Positions 20,698 to 50,168 of a DNA stretch of 64,000 nucleotides are shown here, piece after piece. The position numbers and the translations under genes are program-made. This stretch comes from Colius striatus (taxonomy: Eukaryota > Chordata > Aves > Coliiformes > Coliidae): positions 20,344,850 to 20,408,849 of the forward strand of contig NC_084773.1 in the NCBI RefSeq assembly GCF_028858725.1. Reading direction: 5' to 3'. Positions within the stretch are counted from its first letter, which is position 1. Every line of letters starts with the position of its first letter. Under the pieces are notes generated by a model. That model searched no databases, had not been told where the DNA came from, and saw nothing but the letters and a program-made list of their open reading frames with translations.

Positions 20698-23600
20698 GTG
20701 AGTGCGGCCCGGCGGGGCCGGCTGCGGCGTGGCGGGGAGCAGACGCCCGGCCTCGGGCCCTTGTGCCGCCGCCGTTCCCCCGGCGGGGCGGCTGGTGTGC
20801 GCTGCGAGGCGCGTTGCTGCTCCTCGGCTCGAGCCGCCGGCACTTCACAGTGCCCCAGGGGCCGGGCTGGGGTTTGGTCAGCTGCGAGGGGTTGTCGTTC
20901 CTGAGGAAAGGTGGATTCACAGCTTGCTGTGCTCTGCCATAAGTTAATTAAGCACCTTTCCCGTGTCAGCTACTCACTGCTACAGACGTTCCACGGCCCA
21001 GAGCCTCCCAGTAATCAGTTAACCAGTTAATTAGTTAATATTTAGGTTATCAGTAATACCACAGAAAAATACGAGAGGCACGACTGGGAGAACACACGGG
21101 GGCGTTTAGTTGTTAACCTGTGCATTTCACATGAAGCCCTGCACACGTGCTGCTGTGCATTTGCCTCTGTTGCCACATCCATGTTAATTGGTACGGCTGG
21201 CAGTGTGCTACAGTTTTTGTTTGAGATACAGTGTGCTTTATGGTTTTCCCTTCCCAGAATTGTTTGAGAAGAAGAACTATGAGCTGAGAATAGCAGGAGG
21301 TGCTGTGAGGGATTTACTGAGTGGAATGACACCCCAAGATATCGATTTTGCCACTACAGCTACACCGACAGAGATGAAGGAAATGTTCACATCTGCTGGT
21401 GTTCGTCTGATCAATAACAAAGGAGAAAAACATGGAACCATTACTGCCAGGGTTGGTTTATGATTTGACTTGGCTCTTTTCTACCTGTATCTGTGAACGT
21501 GCAGCACATTCAATAGGAAACTGGCAGCATACCCCTTGGTTAAAGTAGCACAGTAACAGTTTAAATGAAACCCTGCTTTAAAGCACGGAGTGACCAGTTA
21601 CCACATTTAGTGCCTGTTACCTCTGCATAACCCATTTGTGCTGCTGTATCATCACTAGAAAAGATAATGTTGGCTGCTCACATGGGTGGATAATGTGGGG
21701 AAGTTGAGCCTAGGGTTTCCTGCTCCTGCTTTCCCAAATCTCACTTCCTCAACCATGCTCATTTCTCTGCCTCTCCATGTTCTGCTCATTTCTCTCCATG
21801 TTCTGCAAGCTATCTAGAAAGTGAGTAATGCAGGGATGGTCTCCAGGTGTGTGCATGTCTTGGCTGTCTGCTCTGTACAGAAACATGCTGCATGTCAGCT
21901 TACACACAGCCAGCTTCAACACTAACTGCACACAAATGTGAGGCTGAAAGAATATGTGGCTTTTTGGTTTGTATTCCTGACTGTTGAAGTAACAATGTCA
22001 ATTTTCAGCTCCATGAACAGAATTTTGAAATTACTACTCTTAGAATAGATGTTGTCACCGATGGACGACACGCAGAGGTTGAGTTCACCACTGACTGGGA
22101 AAAGGACGCTGAAAGGAGGGATCTCACTGTCAATTCCATGTTCTTAGGTAAATTCTGCCAAAAGCAACTATTTGGATGAGGCACTGCTTTTCAAAATAAG
22201 CCAGTAAATTCACTTCAGAATAATCCATCACCATAATCCAAAGCCAATCTGATTCAGTTCTGTTGGTTTGTACTGCTGGAAGGTCTGTACAAACAAGCGA
22301 GATGATCTCACAGACCAGCTGAGATCACACACTTCTGTGTGCTTCTGTGTTTTCAAATGAGAGGCTTCAGTGGTGACAACCATCTTTGCAAGTTTATGAT
22401 GTTCTTTTGTTCTCTCCTCCCTCCTTTGTCTAGGTTTGGATGGGATGCTGTATGATTTCTTCAATGGATACGAAGACTTGCAAAACAAGAAAATCAGATT
22501 TGTAGGAAAGGCCAGTGAGAGGATACAAGAAGATTATTTACGAATCCTGAGATATTTCAGGTACTAGGTTCTGCCTTTCCTAGACAATAAAGACATGAAG
22601 TAAGCACTGTAGGTTGCAGTAACATGCAAAAGGAGATCAGTGGTGTAAGAAGAGTTGTCACTGACACATTGTTAAGTTTCTTCTGCTGTTGTAAATCAGG
22701 ACATTTAACAGTGTCATGACATTGATTCTCTGGATAGCAGTGACACGTGGAGTAACTGCTCTCAGGCTAACCCAGAGGTTTTATTTGGGCAGGTTTTATG
22801 GAAGGATCGCAGAACAACCTGGTGATCATGAACCTAGCACACTGCAGGCCATCAAAGAAAATGCCAAAGGTTTGGCTGGAATATCAGGAGAAAGGATTTG
22901 GGTGGAACTGAAAAAAATCCTCCTTGGCAACCACGTTAATCATTTGGTTCGAGTTATGTACGAGCTGGATATCGCCCAGTACATAGGTAAGGTGCAGTGG
23001 AGGTTGACTTCCTGCTGCTGTGTCCTACACAAACAGAACTGCAGCATGGCAGTGAAAGAAAACTTGGGTTTACTTGTGAAGAAATTAAGTTTGGGGTTTT
23101 TTTTTCCTGTGTTAAGGTCCATATTTCTTATTAATGCTCTTTCTTGCACTCTGTGTGTGTGTGTGTGTGTGTTTCCCTTCAGGGCTACCACGTGATGGAA
23201 ACTTAGAGGAATTTGACAGAGTCACTGAGAAGATTCAGAATCTGTGTCCAAAACCCATGACTGTCCTGACATCCTTGTTCAGGGAGAAAGATGATGTCAC
23301 AAACCTTGATCTGAGGCTGAAAATCTCAAAAGAAGAAAAAAACCTTGGCCTCTTTTTAGTGAAGCACCGTCAAGAGTTAACCAAAGCCACGGGTGTAGAG
23401 CCACTCAGACCCTATCAGGACTTCATCATGGATGTAAGTGTGTCACTGATACCAGTTCTGATTAACTAAGTAGTTGGTTAGTTTTTTTCCCCTGGAGAGG
23501 GGACCAGAAGGTAATAACAGCTATTGCAAACATCCTGGCATATGTTTGCACCATGAAGCAGAAGCTTTGGTATGAAAAGACTTTCTCCCTTCAGTAGAGC

Positions 23601-24303
23601 TTAATTGAGCAAGAGGATAAATAGCAGGTGTCTGTACCTGGTTCCCAGAGCTTTTCTCTTTCCCATCTACAATACTGAGGCTTTAAATTAGTTTTCAGGA
23701 AATCATTTGAAACCAACCAACCCACTGTAGGTGTGCTATGGAACAGGCAGCCCGTGGCCTGCCACAGTGAGGGTCAAGTGACTTGCAGGTCTGCACTTGC
23801 AGCCTCCGTGCCCACAGGAGGGGCAGTGGCTCCTCTCCAGTTGGAGGCTGAAGAAAACAGTTACAGCTGTTGTCTGGGAATCAGAAAGTCTCCGAGTCTC
23901 TCCCCCAGCTCTTTTAAAACTGGAGGCAGGAGATAGCCTCGATTCCCTGGTTCCAGCTCAGGTATTGTCTACCACCATGCCATGGGAATAATGTGACCTT
24001 GAGCACGCCTCATTTTCTACTGTTCCATAGTGAATCCTCTCTTTTTTCTTTTAGTCTAGGGAAGCTAGTACCAATTCCAAGATCTGTGAGCTGCTCAAGT
24101 ACCAAGGAGAAGAACACCTTTTAAGAGAGATGCAGCAATGGACTGCTCCTTCCTTTCCTGTCAGTGGCCATGATTTAAGAAAAATGGGGGTGTCTTCAGG
24201 AAAAGAAATCGGAATAGCATTGCAGCAGCTGAGGGATGAGTGGAAGAAGAGTGGGTACCACATGGATAAAGAAGAACTGTTGAGTTGCCTGAAGAAGCTG
24301 TAA
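20562..24303 (+). CDS. TRNT1: TRNT1, CCA-adding tRNA nucleotidyltransferase 1 (7 exons)
   Basis: Adds or repairs the 3' CCA of tRNAs without a template, in mitochondria and in the cytosol/nucleus. Seven exons join in consistent phase into 429 codons; human TRNT1 has 434. Class II nucleotidyltransferase motifs are in order: GGAVRD at 59-64 with metal-binding Asp73 and Asp75 (QDIDF), DGRHAEVEF then RRD at 146-148, FNGYEDL at 166-172, and EDYLRILR at 189-196, the nucleotide-selecting motif. [11 protein letters not shown] lies in the neck, and the C-terminal body ends KKL. The first 25 residues are Arg/Leu-rich without acids, as expected of a mitochondrial presequence. Met26 (ATG 20637-20639) begins the conserved MKLQSPQFQ and could start the cytosolic form. 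All catalytic residues are intact. It diverges from IL5RA and converges on CRBN. Confidence 0.97.
21258..21451 (+). CDS. TRNT1: TRNT1 exon 2, catalytic head
   Basis: 194 bp, acceptor ttcccttcccag. It encodes [15 protein letters not shown] and [12 protein letters not shown], the nucleotidyltransferase signature with both metal-binding aspartates. The donor is the weak GTTGGT, chosen because phase 0 then joins R to LHEQNFEI as in human. Confidence 0.96.
22009..22147 (+). CDS. TRNT1: TRNT1 exon 3
   Basis: 139 bp, acceptor caattttcag, donor GTAAAT. It encodes [20 protein letters not shown] and on to AEVEFTTDW, ending [12 protein letters not shown], which includes the RRD motif. Confidence 0.96.
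22434..22560 (+). CDS. TRNT1: TRNT1 exon 4, nucleotide-selection motif
   Basis: 127 bp, acceptor cctttgtctag, donor GTACTA. It encodes [19 protein letters not shown] and [14 protein letters not shown]. The EDxxRxxR motif pairs with incoming CTP and ATP in class II enzymes. Confidence 0.96.
22793..22986 (+). CDS. TRNT1: TRNT1 exon 5, neck and body
   Basis: 194 bp, acceptor tttgggcag, donor GTAAGG. It encodes [40 protein letters not shown] and [20 protein letters not shown], nearly identical to human. Confidence 0.96.
23152..23172 (+). repeat. (TG)n microsatellite in TRNT1 intron 5
   Basis: About ten TG units run directly into tttcccttcag, the acceptor of TRNT1 exon 6 ten bases later. The TG run occupies the usual branch-point and pyrimidine-tract area. 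Confidence 0.97.
23183..23433 (+). CDS. TRNT1: TRNT1 exon 6
   Basis: 251 bp, donor GTAAGT. It encodes [38 protein letters not shown] and [11 protein letters not shown] of the C-terminal helical body. Confidence 0.96.
24055..24303 (+). CDS. TRNT1: TRNT1 exon 7 with stop
   Basis: 82 codons and TAA at 24301-24303, acceptor ttttttcttttag. It encodes [40 protein letters not shown] and [19 protein letters not shown], then LKKL. Confidence 0.96.
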   Translation, partial: SREASTNSKICELLKYQGEEHLLREMQQWTAPSFPVSGHDLRKMGVSSGKEIGIALQQLRDEWKKSGYHMDKEELLSCLKKL

Positions 24304-25020
24304 AATTGAGTGATGGCAGAGAACTGTTTGTGGCCCATTCCAAGGGGAACTGAGATACCGGTAAATACTGTCAGTTGTAAGAGGCTCAGCCAGCTCTGTT
24401 CTCCCGATACTCATTTGTAACTTCCACAAGGAGAAGTTTAGTGCTGCAGTACTGTAAAATGCAGTTTGCCAAATCCCACAGTCTCTGCCTCCTTTTGTTG
24501 TGTTTTAATGATAAATCTTTAACTGCTTTATCTTGACCTTGGGTATCAGAGGTGACACCAAGCTACATCTAAGGAAACAAAAAGCAGCAGAAGAGGTATT
24601 TGTGTCCCCTAGATAGAATCATGGGAGGGTTCATGCCTAGGAGTGTCTTAATTATTAACACTTAATAATAATCTTAATTAATAATCTCTAACTGTTTTTG
24701 TGCATAAAGTCAGATGTCAGACTGAAACACTCACCCCAGCAGTTCTCAGACCGTCATGCCCTGTGAAACCAGTCTTCCATCCAGACTGCCGTGTTGCATA
24801 GCTCCAGAATGAGTTGTAATGAAAAGCATGACTCAGCCAAGTTGTCAGCACAACCTTCTTGCCTCTTCAGTAGTCAGTGACCACAGCTTACCAGCCCCGG
24901 CTTTTTGGCTGTGCTTTACACAAACCCCAAGGGGCTGGCTCTAAGCAACAGCATCTCCTCTGGGTATAAATCTTACTGCAGGTTGAAGTTTTCCTACAAG
25001 ACCAGGGCAGTGAATAAAAT
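24304..25020 (+). other. TRNT1: Putative TRNT1 3' UTR
   Basis: Non-coding sequence after the stop. AATAAA at 25013-25018 is a candidate poly(A) signal; another lies at 25330-25335. Transcript data would be needed to choose. Confidence 0.4.
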
Positions 25021-26812
25021 CCTTTGGATTTCACTTTCCTCCACTCTTTGCAGCAGTAGATGGCACTAACAGCGGAGCCTCTATGCTTCCAGCCAGACAA
25101 CTTTCCCAGCTGCTTGCTAGTCTTGTTTTTAAGTCAGTTACTCTAAATGAATCCCTCTGAAGGTACTTTGGGAATTTCAGGGAGAGACCAAGGGAGGAAA
25201 AAAGTGCTGTTTTTCTCTGTTAGTAAGGCAAATCTAAGAACATGCTGGTGTTTGATTTAATTATGTCATTAAACTGAAGCCTCCTTGTACAGTTTATTGA
25301 ACTGCTGAAAGCCTGGGTGGGAGACAAGTAATAAAACCGAGTGCTAGAGCAAGCTCTTGTCAAGAACACTCCACAGAACTGCAACTTTTAACACAGCATC
25401 TGTGCAGCTGGTAAAACGTCAGCAACTAAGTTTTATGTTACCCAAAACTGCTGTTGGGGCTGAACTCTGCTTGCAGGGGGATTTCTTAAGGACATGAGGT
25501 TGAAATTTTTACAGTCTCCAGTGCTGGTGAAAAGCAGCACACACAGATAATTCTGAAAGCATCTCAAAACAGGCCTGCCTCAAAGGTAGCATGGCCTTCA
25601 GTTAGCTCATGTTAAAATCAGGTTGTGCTTGAGGTTTCCAGTTGGGCTCCTGAGCATCTGTGATTTACTACATGCCAAAGAAATTAAACCCTACTAAAAT
25701 GAAAGTGCAGTACATCAAAGTAAGAGCCTGCTTGAGCTCTGCAAAAAGGGATGTGCTTAAACAAACACTTTTTGTAAGAGTAGGAGCTACTGAATAGCAA
25801 ACAGGGAGCCAAGAGATGAAGTGGTTTGGGACATACATGGTTGAGTACAGAACTTCTCCCCAGCGGAGTGCTGGACTAATTAAATGCTATTTGTAGTGTG
25901 CCTTAATTAAAGTGACACATCAGAAACACCCACCTGGCTTTGGTGCTTGGTCACAGCACAGTTAATAAAGACCAAAACCTCCTGTTCCCCAGTTCAGCCA
26001 GGGTTGGGGGATGGGGTGGGGGGCTGTGTGGAGCTCTAAAGTTTGCAAACAGTAATGAAATAATCATTTTCTTGTGGGAAAAGCTGATCCTCATTCAGAC
26101 TAGAGCCTGGAGCAGCACCGAGTCCCACACCCCCCCTTCATGAGGCCCCCAGCCCGCAGAGAACTGCCAGGGAAAGGGCAAAACAGTAAATAATGCCAAG
26201 GGCTTCCCCTCACAGAGGGCAGCTGGGGATCAGTGGAGGGTTTTGCCCTTCTCTCAAGATGTAATGGTCTGTAAAAATGATGGAGGGGCCAGATGGGCTT
26301 GGGCGCGTTCTGAGGGGACAGGACATGGCTCATTTCCCCCCACAGAGCCTAGACACTGGAGAGGAGAGAGGAGGGGAGAGGAGAGAACACCAACAACACG
26401 TACCTCAGGACCTGTGCATGGCCTGGCAGGAGCATGGGGAGGATGCAGCTGGGTCATGGAGGGCAGTGCCCAAGCAGCCTCCTCTCCCTTCCTATTGGCA
26501 TCTCCTCAGCTTAATAAACACACCACAATCTGCATTATAAAAACAACCTATAAATGCATGGGTGTTATAAATAATACAAAACAGGTTATTAAATAATACA
26601 CCATGATATGGAACAGCAAAATGTGTTAAATGCATGTCTGTATACACACTGGAAGTTTAGGAACCATACATTTTATATATGCCAATATAAGAAGTGATAT
26701 AGCACTAGATGATATATTGTTTGTATTATATATTCTAATCTATACTTCAATATTTACTCTTTTCTACTATTTTTATTATTGTTTATATTAAAAACATAAA
26801 GTTTAGGGAGGT
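25021..26812. other. TRNT1-CRBN intergenic, AT-rich end
   Basis: No gene seen. The last 300 bases (about 26515-26800) are strongly A+T-rich with many TATA-like and AATA tracts, ending just before an LTR. Confidence 0.5.
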
Positions 26813-27125
26813 TGCTGTGGTTTAACCTCAGCCAGCAACTAAGTACCACTCATTCCCCTCCCCAAAGTGTGATGGGGGGGAAGAAAAACCCCCAAGAAGC
26901 GAAACATAAAACTGGTGGGTTGAGGCAAGAGCAGGTTACTACCTGCAGTGGAATTAGATATTGTAACAACAACAAAATACATGTGAAGAAGAATAGTCAT
27001 GAAAAGGAATATAACAAAAAAGTGCTGCCAATGCAGCTGCTCCCCACCTGCTGACCAATGCCCCAGCAGCCACCCACCCCTCCCAGTCTCCATACTGGGC
27101 ATGACGTCCTATGGCATGGAGCCTC
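26813..27125 (+). mobile_element. Truncated solo LTR of an avian endogenous retrovirus
   Basis: It starts tgctgtggtttaacctcagc and continues cagcaactaagtaccac, a G-run (gatgggggggaag), a block with gtgggttgaggcaagagcag, and tgaccaatgccc then tactgggcatgacgtcctat. I recognise this order from an LTR common in bird genomes. The sequence stops after catggcatgga, so the 3' part is missing. No internal viral genes flank it. Confidence 0.75.
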
Positions 27126-30100
27126 GACACTGACACAAGTGAAGCTCATCCTCTACATACTCTGAAAGTTCTATTTACTTTCTCCAGAAGTGCACTCTGA
27201 TTAAGGGAGTCACAGAACAGGCTCCACTTCCAATCCTTTACAATTTACCTGTGGGTTCAGCACAGAGATATGTTCAGTAACCCAGTGCTCTACCAGGGCT
27301 TTCGTTCAGATGGGTGACCTTTCCCAGAAGCTTCCATAAATCAACCAGTCCTACAGAACTCCATGAAGCATGACTGGCTGAAGTATGAAAATGCCTTTTC
27401 TTTCCTTAAAAAGCTGCTTCCAGTTCCAGTGGGACAGCAAGGATTACATTATCTCATCAGAGTGTTAGTGGTGGAGAGACTAACAGTGTCCTTCATTATT
27501 GGCTCTGGGAGAAGACAAGGATTTAAAGCCTTGACATTTTAGGTAATTTCTTTATAACATGGTAAAACAATAGCTCTTTAAGAGCCTGCAATTCAATCCA
27601 GCATGCTCCACTACCTGTGCCTCCCTTGTAGCCCACCCTTGTAGCCTCATTTAGGTGGTGTACCTCCAGACAGAGCAGTGTGGGCAGAAACAGGCCACAG
27701 CCCTTCTCCACTGCTTCCCCACAGCCCTGTGCCTATGGCTTTGTGGAGCAGAAACACAGGGGTGCCCCTCAAACTCCATGCTATCACCACAAAGGCCTCC
27801 TGATGTTTGTACAATGCTTAGAAAAGACACTGCAAGATTCTTCTACCTGAACAGCAACCATCCTGAATCCACACCACCCGAGCGTTTGTAGGGGTGGATG
27901 TGATCACACCGGCATCCTAAGCTCTCAGGAGACACAAGGGTCTTGACATACAGAGGAAAGGCACTGCAGAGCTTCATGGAGAGCCAAAAATTCTTCACTA
28001 AGAAAAAAACCCAGCATCAGCAGTGCAGTCAGCATGGAAAAGCACCTGCAAACCTAGCAGAGCCTAGGCAACTCCTGCCAGGTTCCCTCTGGCACAAAGA
28101 AAGGCCAAAGCACCAGCTAAGCCATCTCAAAAACACTGGAAAAAGCAAGAACAGCAGGGAGTGTGCTCCAAAATCACCTTGTTTTGCAAGTCAACTAAGA
28201 ACTGCTTGACAGCAGGCCCTGGTCTCAGCCCTGAGAACGTTGTGGAAACAGCCATATTGAACAACTGAAGCCATGTGCTGTGTGAGCCCCAAAGCAGCAC
28301 TGAGCCCATTTCAAACACCCAAGTTTAAGCTTCCTAACAGAAAAAATTAGATTTGGGCACCCTGAGTTAGGCTAAAGCTGTATCACGCTGACTCCTTGAT
28401 AACCCAGTCCACAGAACATTCTCCTAATAAAACTGACCGACAGACCCAACTCCTGGGACCCATTCCTGGTGGAACCCCAACAGCAGAGCCCTGGGAGAAC
28501 TGCCAGCTGTGGGGAGAGAACCTGTAAATCTCAGTTTCCCTCTTTTCTGGTTAAACTGTCCCCAGCACAGAGCGTAGGACAGTGTGCAATTACAGCCAAA
28601 GGCTTGAGGGAAGCCTAGGTTTCAGCAGATGATTATGCAGCCTAAAATTCTTCCCACCAGCGCCTCTGGGTTCCCCTCCTTGCCAGACTCACCCCAGTAC
28701 TGCTGCTTCACCACTCACATCTGCCTCTTCCTCCCTCGGGGTGCTGCTGTCTGCAAAGCCTCCAACTGGTTTTCCTTCAAATGTCTCCATATTTTCGCTC
28801 CCTGATTCCTTCATACATTGCCTACTGATATTCTCTTTGTAGGAGAAACTGGAGATAAAGGGGATGCTGGAAAAAAAACCCAAATCAGCACTCTTAGACC
28901 CTGGGAAATGACCACAGAAGGAAACGTGTTGTGCCTACAGTGAAGAATTAGGCAGGTGGATTAAAGCAAGTGCATGCACGCTCTCTGAAGCTGAAGCTCT
29001 TTCAGCTTAGACATGACTTTTTGAAGCTGATCAGTTTAAAACACCAGCATTTCCTTCCTTCCTATCCCAACAATCAGCACAAACAGATGGGTTTTGGAAA
29101 GAAACTGAATTTTATTCTTTGCAAATATTTGCAAGCAACAAGGTTTTTGTGAAAGGTCGTCTCAAAAGGCAGACAGAGAGCTGAAGCAGAGAACGTGCTC
29201 CCCTTTCTGCAGCTTTTACAAAGCAATTAGAGGTGAAAAAACAGTGAGAGGAACAACATGAGCCGCAGCACGTACAAAACTGCATTATTAAAATCAAACA
29301 GGTGTTTGAACACTTGCAGACCCAGTGTGCAAGTGTCCTGTGTGATTCTACCTAGTCATCAAAACTAAGCTATAGAAAACTTGCAATATTACAGGCTCGG
29401 ATTGTACAATGTCTTTATGTGACAAGGAGCAATGCCCAGATGGCTGTGCCCCAGCCCAGCACGGGGCACAGCCACTTCTGTCCCCACAACACGCCTGTTC
29501 ATCCCTCCTCCCCCCATCACATTTGCCAGCAATAATTTTCCACAATCCCAATCCAGTAGTTTTCTCTCCACAAAGGAGAAAAGCACAGAAAATATTACCC
29601 AACGTGTGGAACCATCCCTGACTCCTCCATCACTCTGCAGCTCACATGCTGTACACTTTGAGCCTTCTCACACGTGCAGCACGGTGCCAACAGCTTCACC
29701 ACAGCAGGATTCACCAGCGTCTGCACTGCAACCTCAGCCACACTTGTTTTCAACCTGGACAGTGTCCTGGACTTGGAAATGGTGAATATCACACAGGTTA
29801 GGCAGGTGGAACAGCATCAGCAACAATAAAACTAAGTTAGTGCTAATTTTACTCCTGACTTAACTCACCAACAGTTAGCTTGCAGATGGCCCTAGAAACA
29901 CTATAGCAGAAATACACCTCCTTGGTTTCCTAACCTTGCCAATACAATGCCATTTTCAGTGGAGGCAATCCAAAAGACACAGCCAAACCACTAAGTCCTT
30001 ATGAAGTTCAGCAACAGCTGAGAAAGTCACTTGGAAACACGTCACTCACCATCCCCTCAGTGAGTAACTGACTCGAATGGCAGCAGAAGGTACTTTAAAG

Positions 30101-30770
30101 CACCCTCACCCACAAGCCCTACTGAGGGAACAAGAGACACAAGGTCTCTTTGAAGGGAAGACCAAACCAAGCCTAAAGCTAAGCTGGGGGTGTGCACACA
30201 TGTGCATGTTGTAAGTCCATGTGTGGGCACGTGCAGGGCAGGAGGGGAAAGCTGAGGATTTCAGTGGTTACCCAAGTACAGAGGTTTCACAGTCTCACAC
30301 TAGTGCTTATCATCTCAGCCCACTGAAACCTTATTACAGAAAGACAATCAAAACACAGAATGTTTTCTCGAAGAAAATGAGCCATCATTCACCCTCTATT
30401 TGTTCAGAATTATATTCAAAGAAGTATTGCTTTTCACAGTTGGCTGGCAAGACAGAGCACTGCACACACAATTAAATACGGTATTAAAGATGTCTGTGGA
30501 GAAAACAGGAGTTATCACAGAAGCACAGAGGTAGAAGGCTTCAAAGAACTAAACCTGAGTTACACAATCACTAGCTTCTACGTCCCTAGCATGATAACCC
30601 ATCCTTTCAGTGTCTGTGCCCAGCTGGGGACTTGCCCCACTGCAGGGCCCACACAGCCCCTGCCATGGGCTGCTTGCCCCCTCCAGAGACTCTTCACTGA
30701 AGTGTAGGGACATTCGATGGCAGGCTGTGACAGAGCCAGAGCCTGCTGTCCTCTACCTTAAGCAGATTAC
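27126..30770. other. TRNT1-CRBN intergenic
   Basis: Unique sequence without recognised repeats. One exon-like segment on the minus strand (28719-28848) is listed separately. The other open frames have no splice or conservation support by eye. Confidence 0.45.
28719..28848 (-). other. Unassigned exon-like segment
   Basis: On the minus strand, acceptor ctttatctccag leads into 43 open codons (after one base completing a split codon) that end at a consensus donor GTGAGT. A second GTGAGT donor lies 26 bases on, at 28687-28692. The peptide is hydrophilic (KENISRQCMKESGSENMETF, later STPREEEAD). I do not recognise it. It lies downstream of CRBN on the same strand and antisense to the TRNT1 flank. 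It could be a non-coding RNA exon, an unknown gene or chance. Confidence 0.25.
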
Positions 30771-30876
30771 ACAGAATGACAGAATTTTAAGGGCTGGAAG
30801 GGAGCTCAAAAGCTCATCCAGTGTCTCCTTCTCACCCAGAGAAAGAGACTCCACAGCCCATCTGGGCAGCCTGTTG
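30771..30876 (-). repeat. Old CR1 fragment
   Basis: The degraded inverted CR1 tail reads acagaatgacagaatttt, then gggctggaagggagctcaaa, and ends near cagcccatctgggcagcctg. It is more diverged than the other copies. Confidence 0.7.
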
Positions 30877-31729
30877 CGTCTTAACATTTAACAATACAAG
30901 TTCTCAGCGACTTACAGTGAAGAAATAAAGAATGAATGATAAAGCTTCACAAGAGCACACAAGTGTGTATGTACACACCCTGAAGGAACCTTCATTGTCC
31001 ACCACCAAAGTGCAACCCAAGGGGAAGAAACCCCGATAAATCGGTGGCGAAAGCTGCCCCACTTTGGCACCCGAAGCAGGGACGGCACCTCAGACAAAGA
31101 GCAAAAGCACTGCCTCTGTCTGACTTAGAAACTCCTGCTCCTTGTAAGGTGAGGGCAATAGTGTGACTTTTACTTCAGGGTATGAAAGGATATGCCTCTC
31201 CCTTGTCAAAGTAACTACCACTGAAAAACTGCCAGGGTTCTGTATTTCAGAGAGTACTTCAGAGCCCTGGACACGTGTGCTGGCAAACCTACCTTCACAG
31301 AAATATCTGCAAGTAAACCTAAGGACATTCAACAGCAAATGACAATGCAGTTTACACTCTGGGACTGACCTCTGTGCTTTGCATAAATAGCTTAAAATGT
31401 GAGACTTTCAGTCAAATAGACTAAACGGCTCAGACTCCTTGTAAGGAGTGAATACCTGCCCTGGGCTCCCTTCACAAACCATCCTGTGATGCTCTGCTTC
31501 TGCCAGGTACAGCACTGCCACTGCCCCCACCAACACTGCACCAGGCAGAGAGGTGCTTCAGGCTTCCACCCTCCTCAAAGGCTACTCAGCAAACATGTGA
31601 GGAACAGCAAGAGCACAGAATCTGAAGCACTCCACATAGTCAGCAACGGGGATTCTCAGCAAAACCACTTCAGTCTACTATGGAAAATCCTCTGCAGCAA
31701 GTGACTGGTACCTACCATCACACATGTAT

Positions 31730-32128
31730 TGCATAAATTATACTCTGTTTATTTGTAATTTTAGTTCCTCCCCCCCCAACCTTCTTTCACTGCAAGTTCA
31801 TAGCAGTAAACGTGTTCTGAAATCATACAAGGGAGGAGAAAGTTCAGTCTCCACTCTGTCCGATGGATCAGATCGATTGCCTGTGTCTCACGTCACCTCC
31901 TTCCCTCAGCTGTCACTTCAAAAGATTCAACCCTCAGTTCTCTGTATGTCTGAAACAACAGCAACGTGGATGCACACCAAACCCAGATGTAGTGAGCTGC
32001 TTGGGTTTTGGGGGAGCTGGAGGGTGGGCTCTTGGGTTCTTAAGTTTAAGTAAGCATCAGAAGCAGAACTGAGCAGAGGCATTTCAGAGAGAGACTACTG
32101 CCTGTTCATCTCCAGAGCAGGTTACTGG
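31730..32128 (-). other. CRBN: CRBN 3' UTR with poly(A) signal
   Basis: About 375 bases after the CRBN stop (32129-32131), the minus strand has AATAAA (TTTATT at 31748-31753 on the plus strand). This gives a compact 3' UTR and would be the first canonical signal downstream. Confidence 0.6.
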
Positions 32129-49693
<17,565 letters not shown>

Positions 49694-50168
49694 CGCTGTT
49701 TACCCGGAGAGGAGCCTGGGAAGCCGCCGGGGCGGGCGGAGGGCGAGGCGGGAGGAGGAGCCCGAGCCGCCGGAGCAGGAGCCGCGGCCCAGCGGCCTGT
49801 AGCGGCGCCTGCCGGCGGGACAGGGCGGCCCGGGGGCTGCGGACACGCCGCTCCGCTCCGCGGGCCGGGAGAGCGGCCCCGCGCGGGGCTGAGGACTGCT
49901 CATTTACACCCCTCAGCGCCTTCTGCCTCAGCACTAGGGGCTGTACGTGTAAGCAGCCAACGCGCTCCCTTTTCTCGCCCTACTCGGAGGATTCGGTGTG
50001 AGATGCAGTTGACTTGCTACACCGCCGGGAGGAGCGGGCACTAGGTGGTGCTGCAACATACGCCTGTGCAGACTTTGGTTCCTTGTGGGGCTCAGCTGTG
50101 CTGCACTGTTAGCTTTGGGATTTCTGCTTGTAGGGGGTTCACAGCAAACAATGGAAAAGTTTGATCTC

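Larger units (their letters stand above)
20230..20860 (+). promoter_or_regulatory. TRNT1: CpG-island promoter of TRNT1
   Basis: A sharp rise in G+C and CpG density covers the first TRNT1 exon and its 5' flank, with no TATA box. This is typical of a housekeeping promoter. Long open frames on both strands here are by-products of the G+C content. The island may also drive divergent transcription toward IL5RA. Confidence 0.8.

Noticed and set aside
20118-20920. Long frames (up to 241 codons) on both strands around the TRNT1 promoter
   Set aside because: The CpG island has few stop codons in any frame; low-complexity Arg/Pro/Ala peptides, with no domain.
31090-31338. Minus-strand frame downstream of CRBN
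   Set aside because: It lies beyond the CRBN poly(A) signal, has no clear exon borders in frame, and the peptide is unrecognised.
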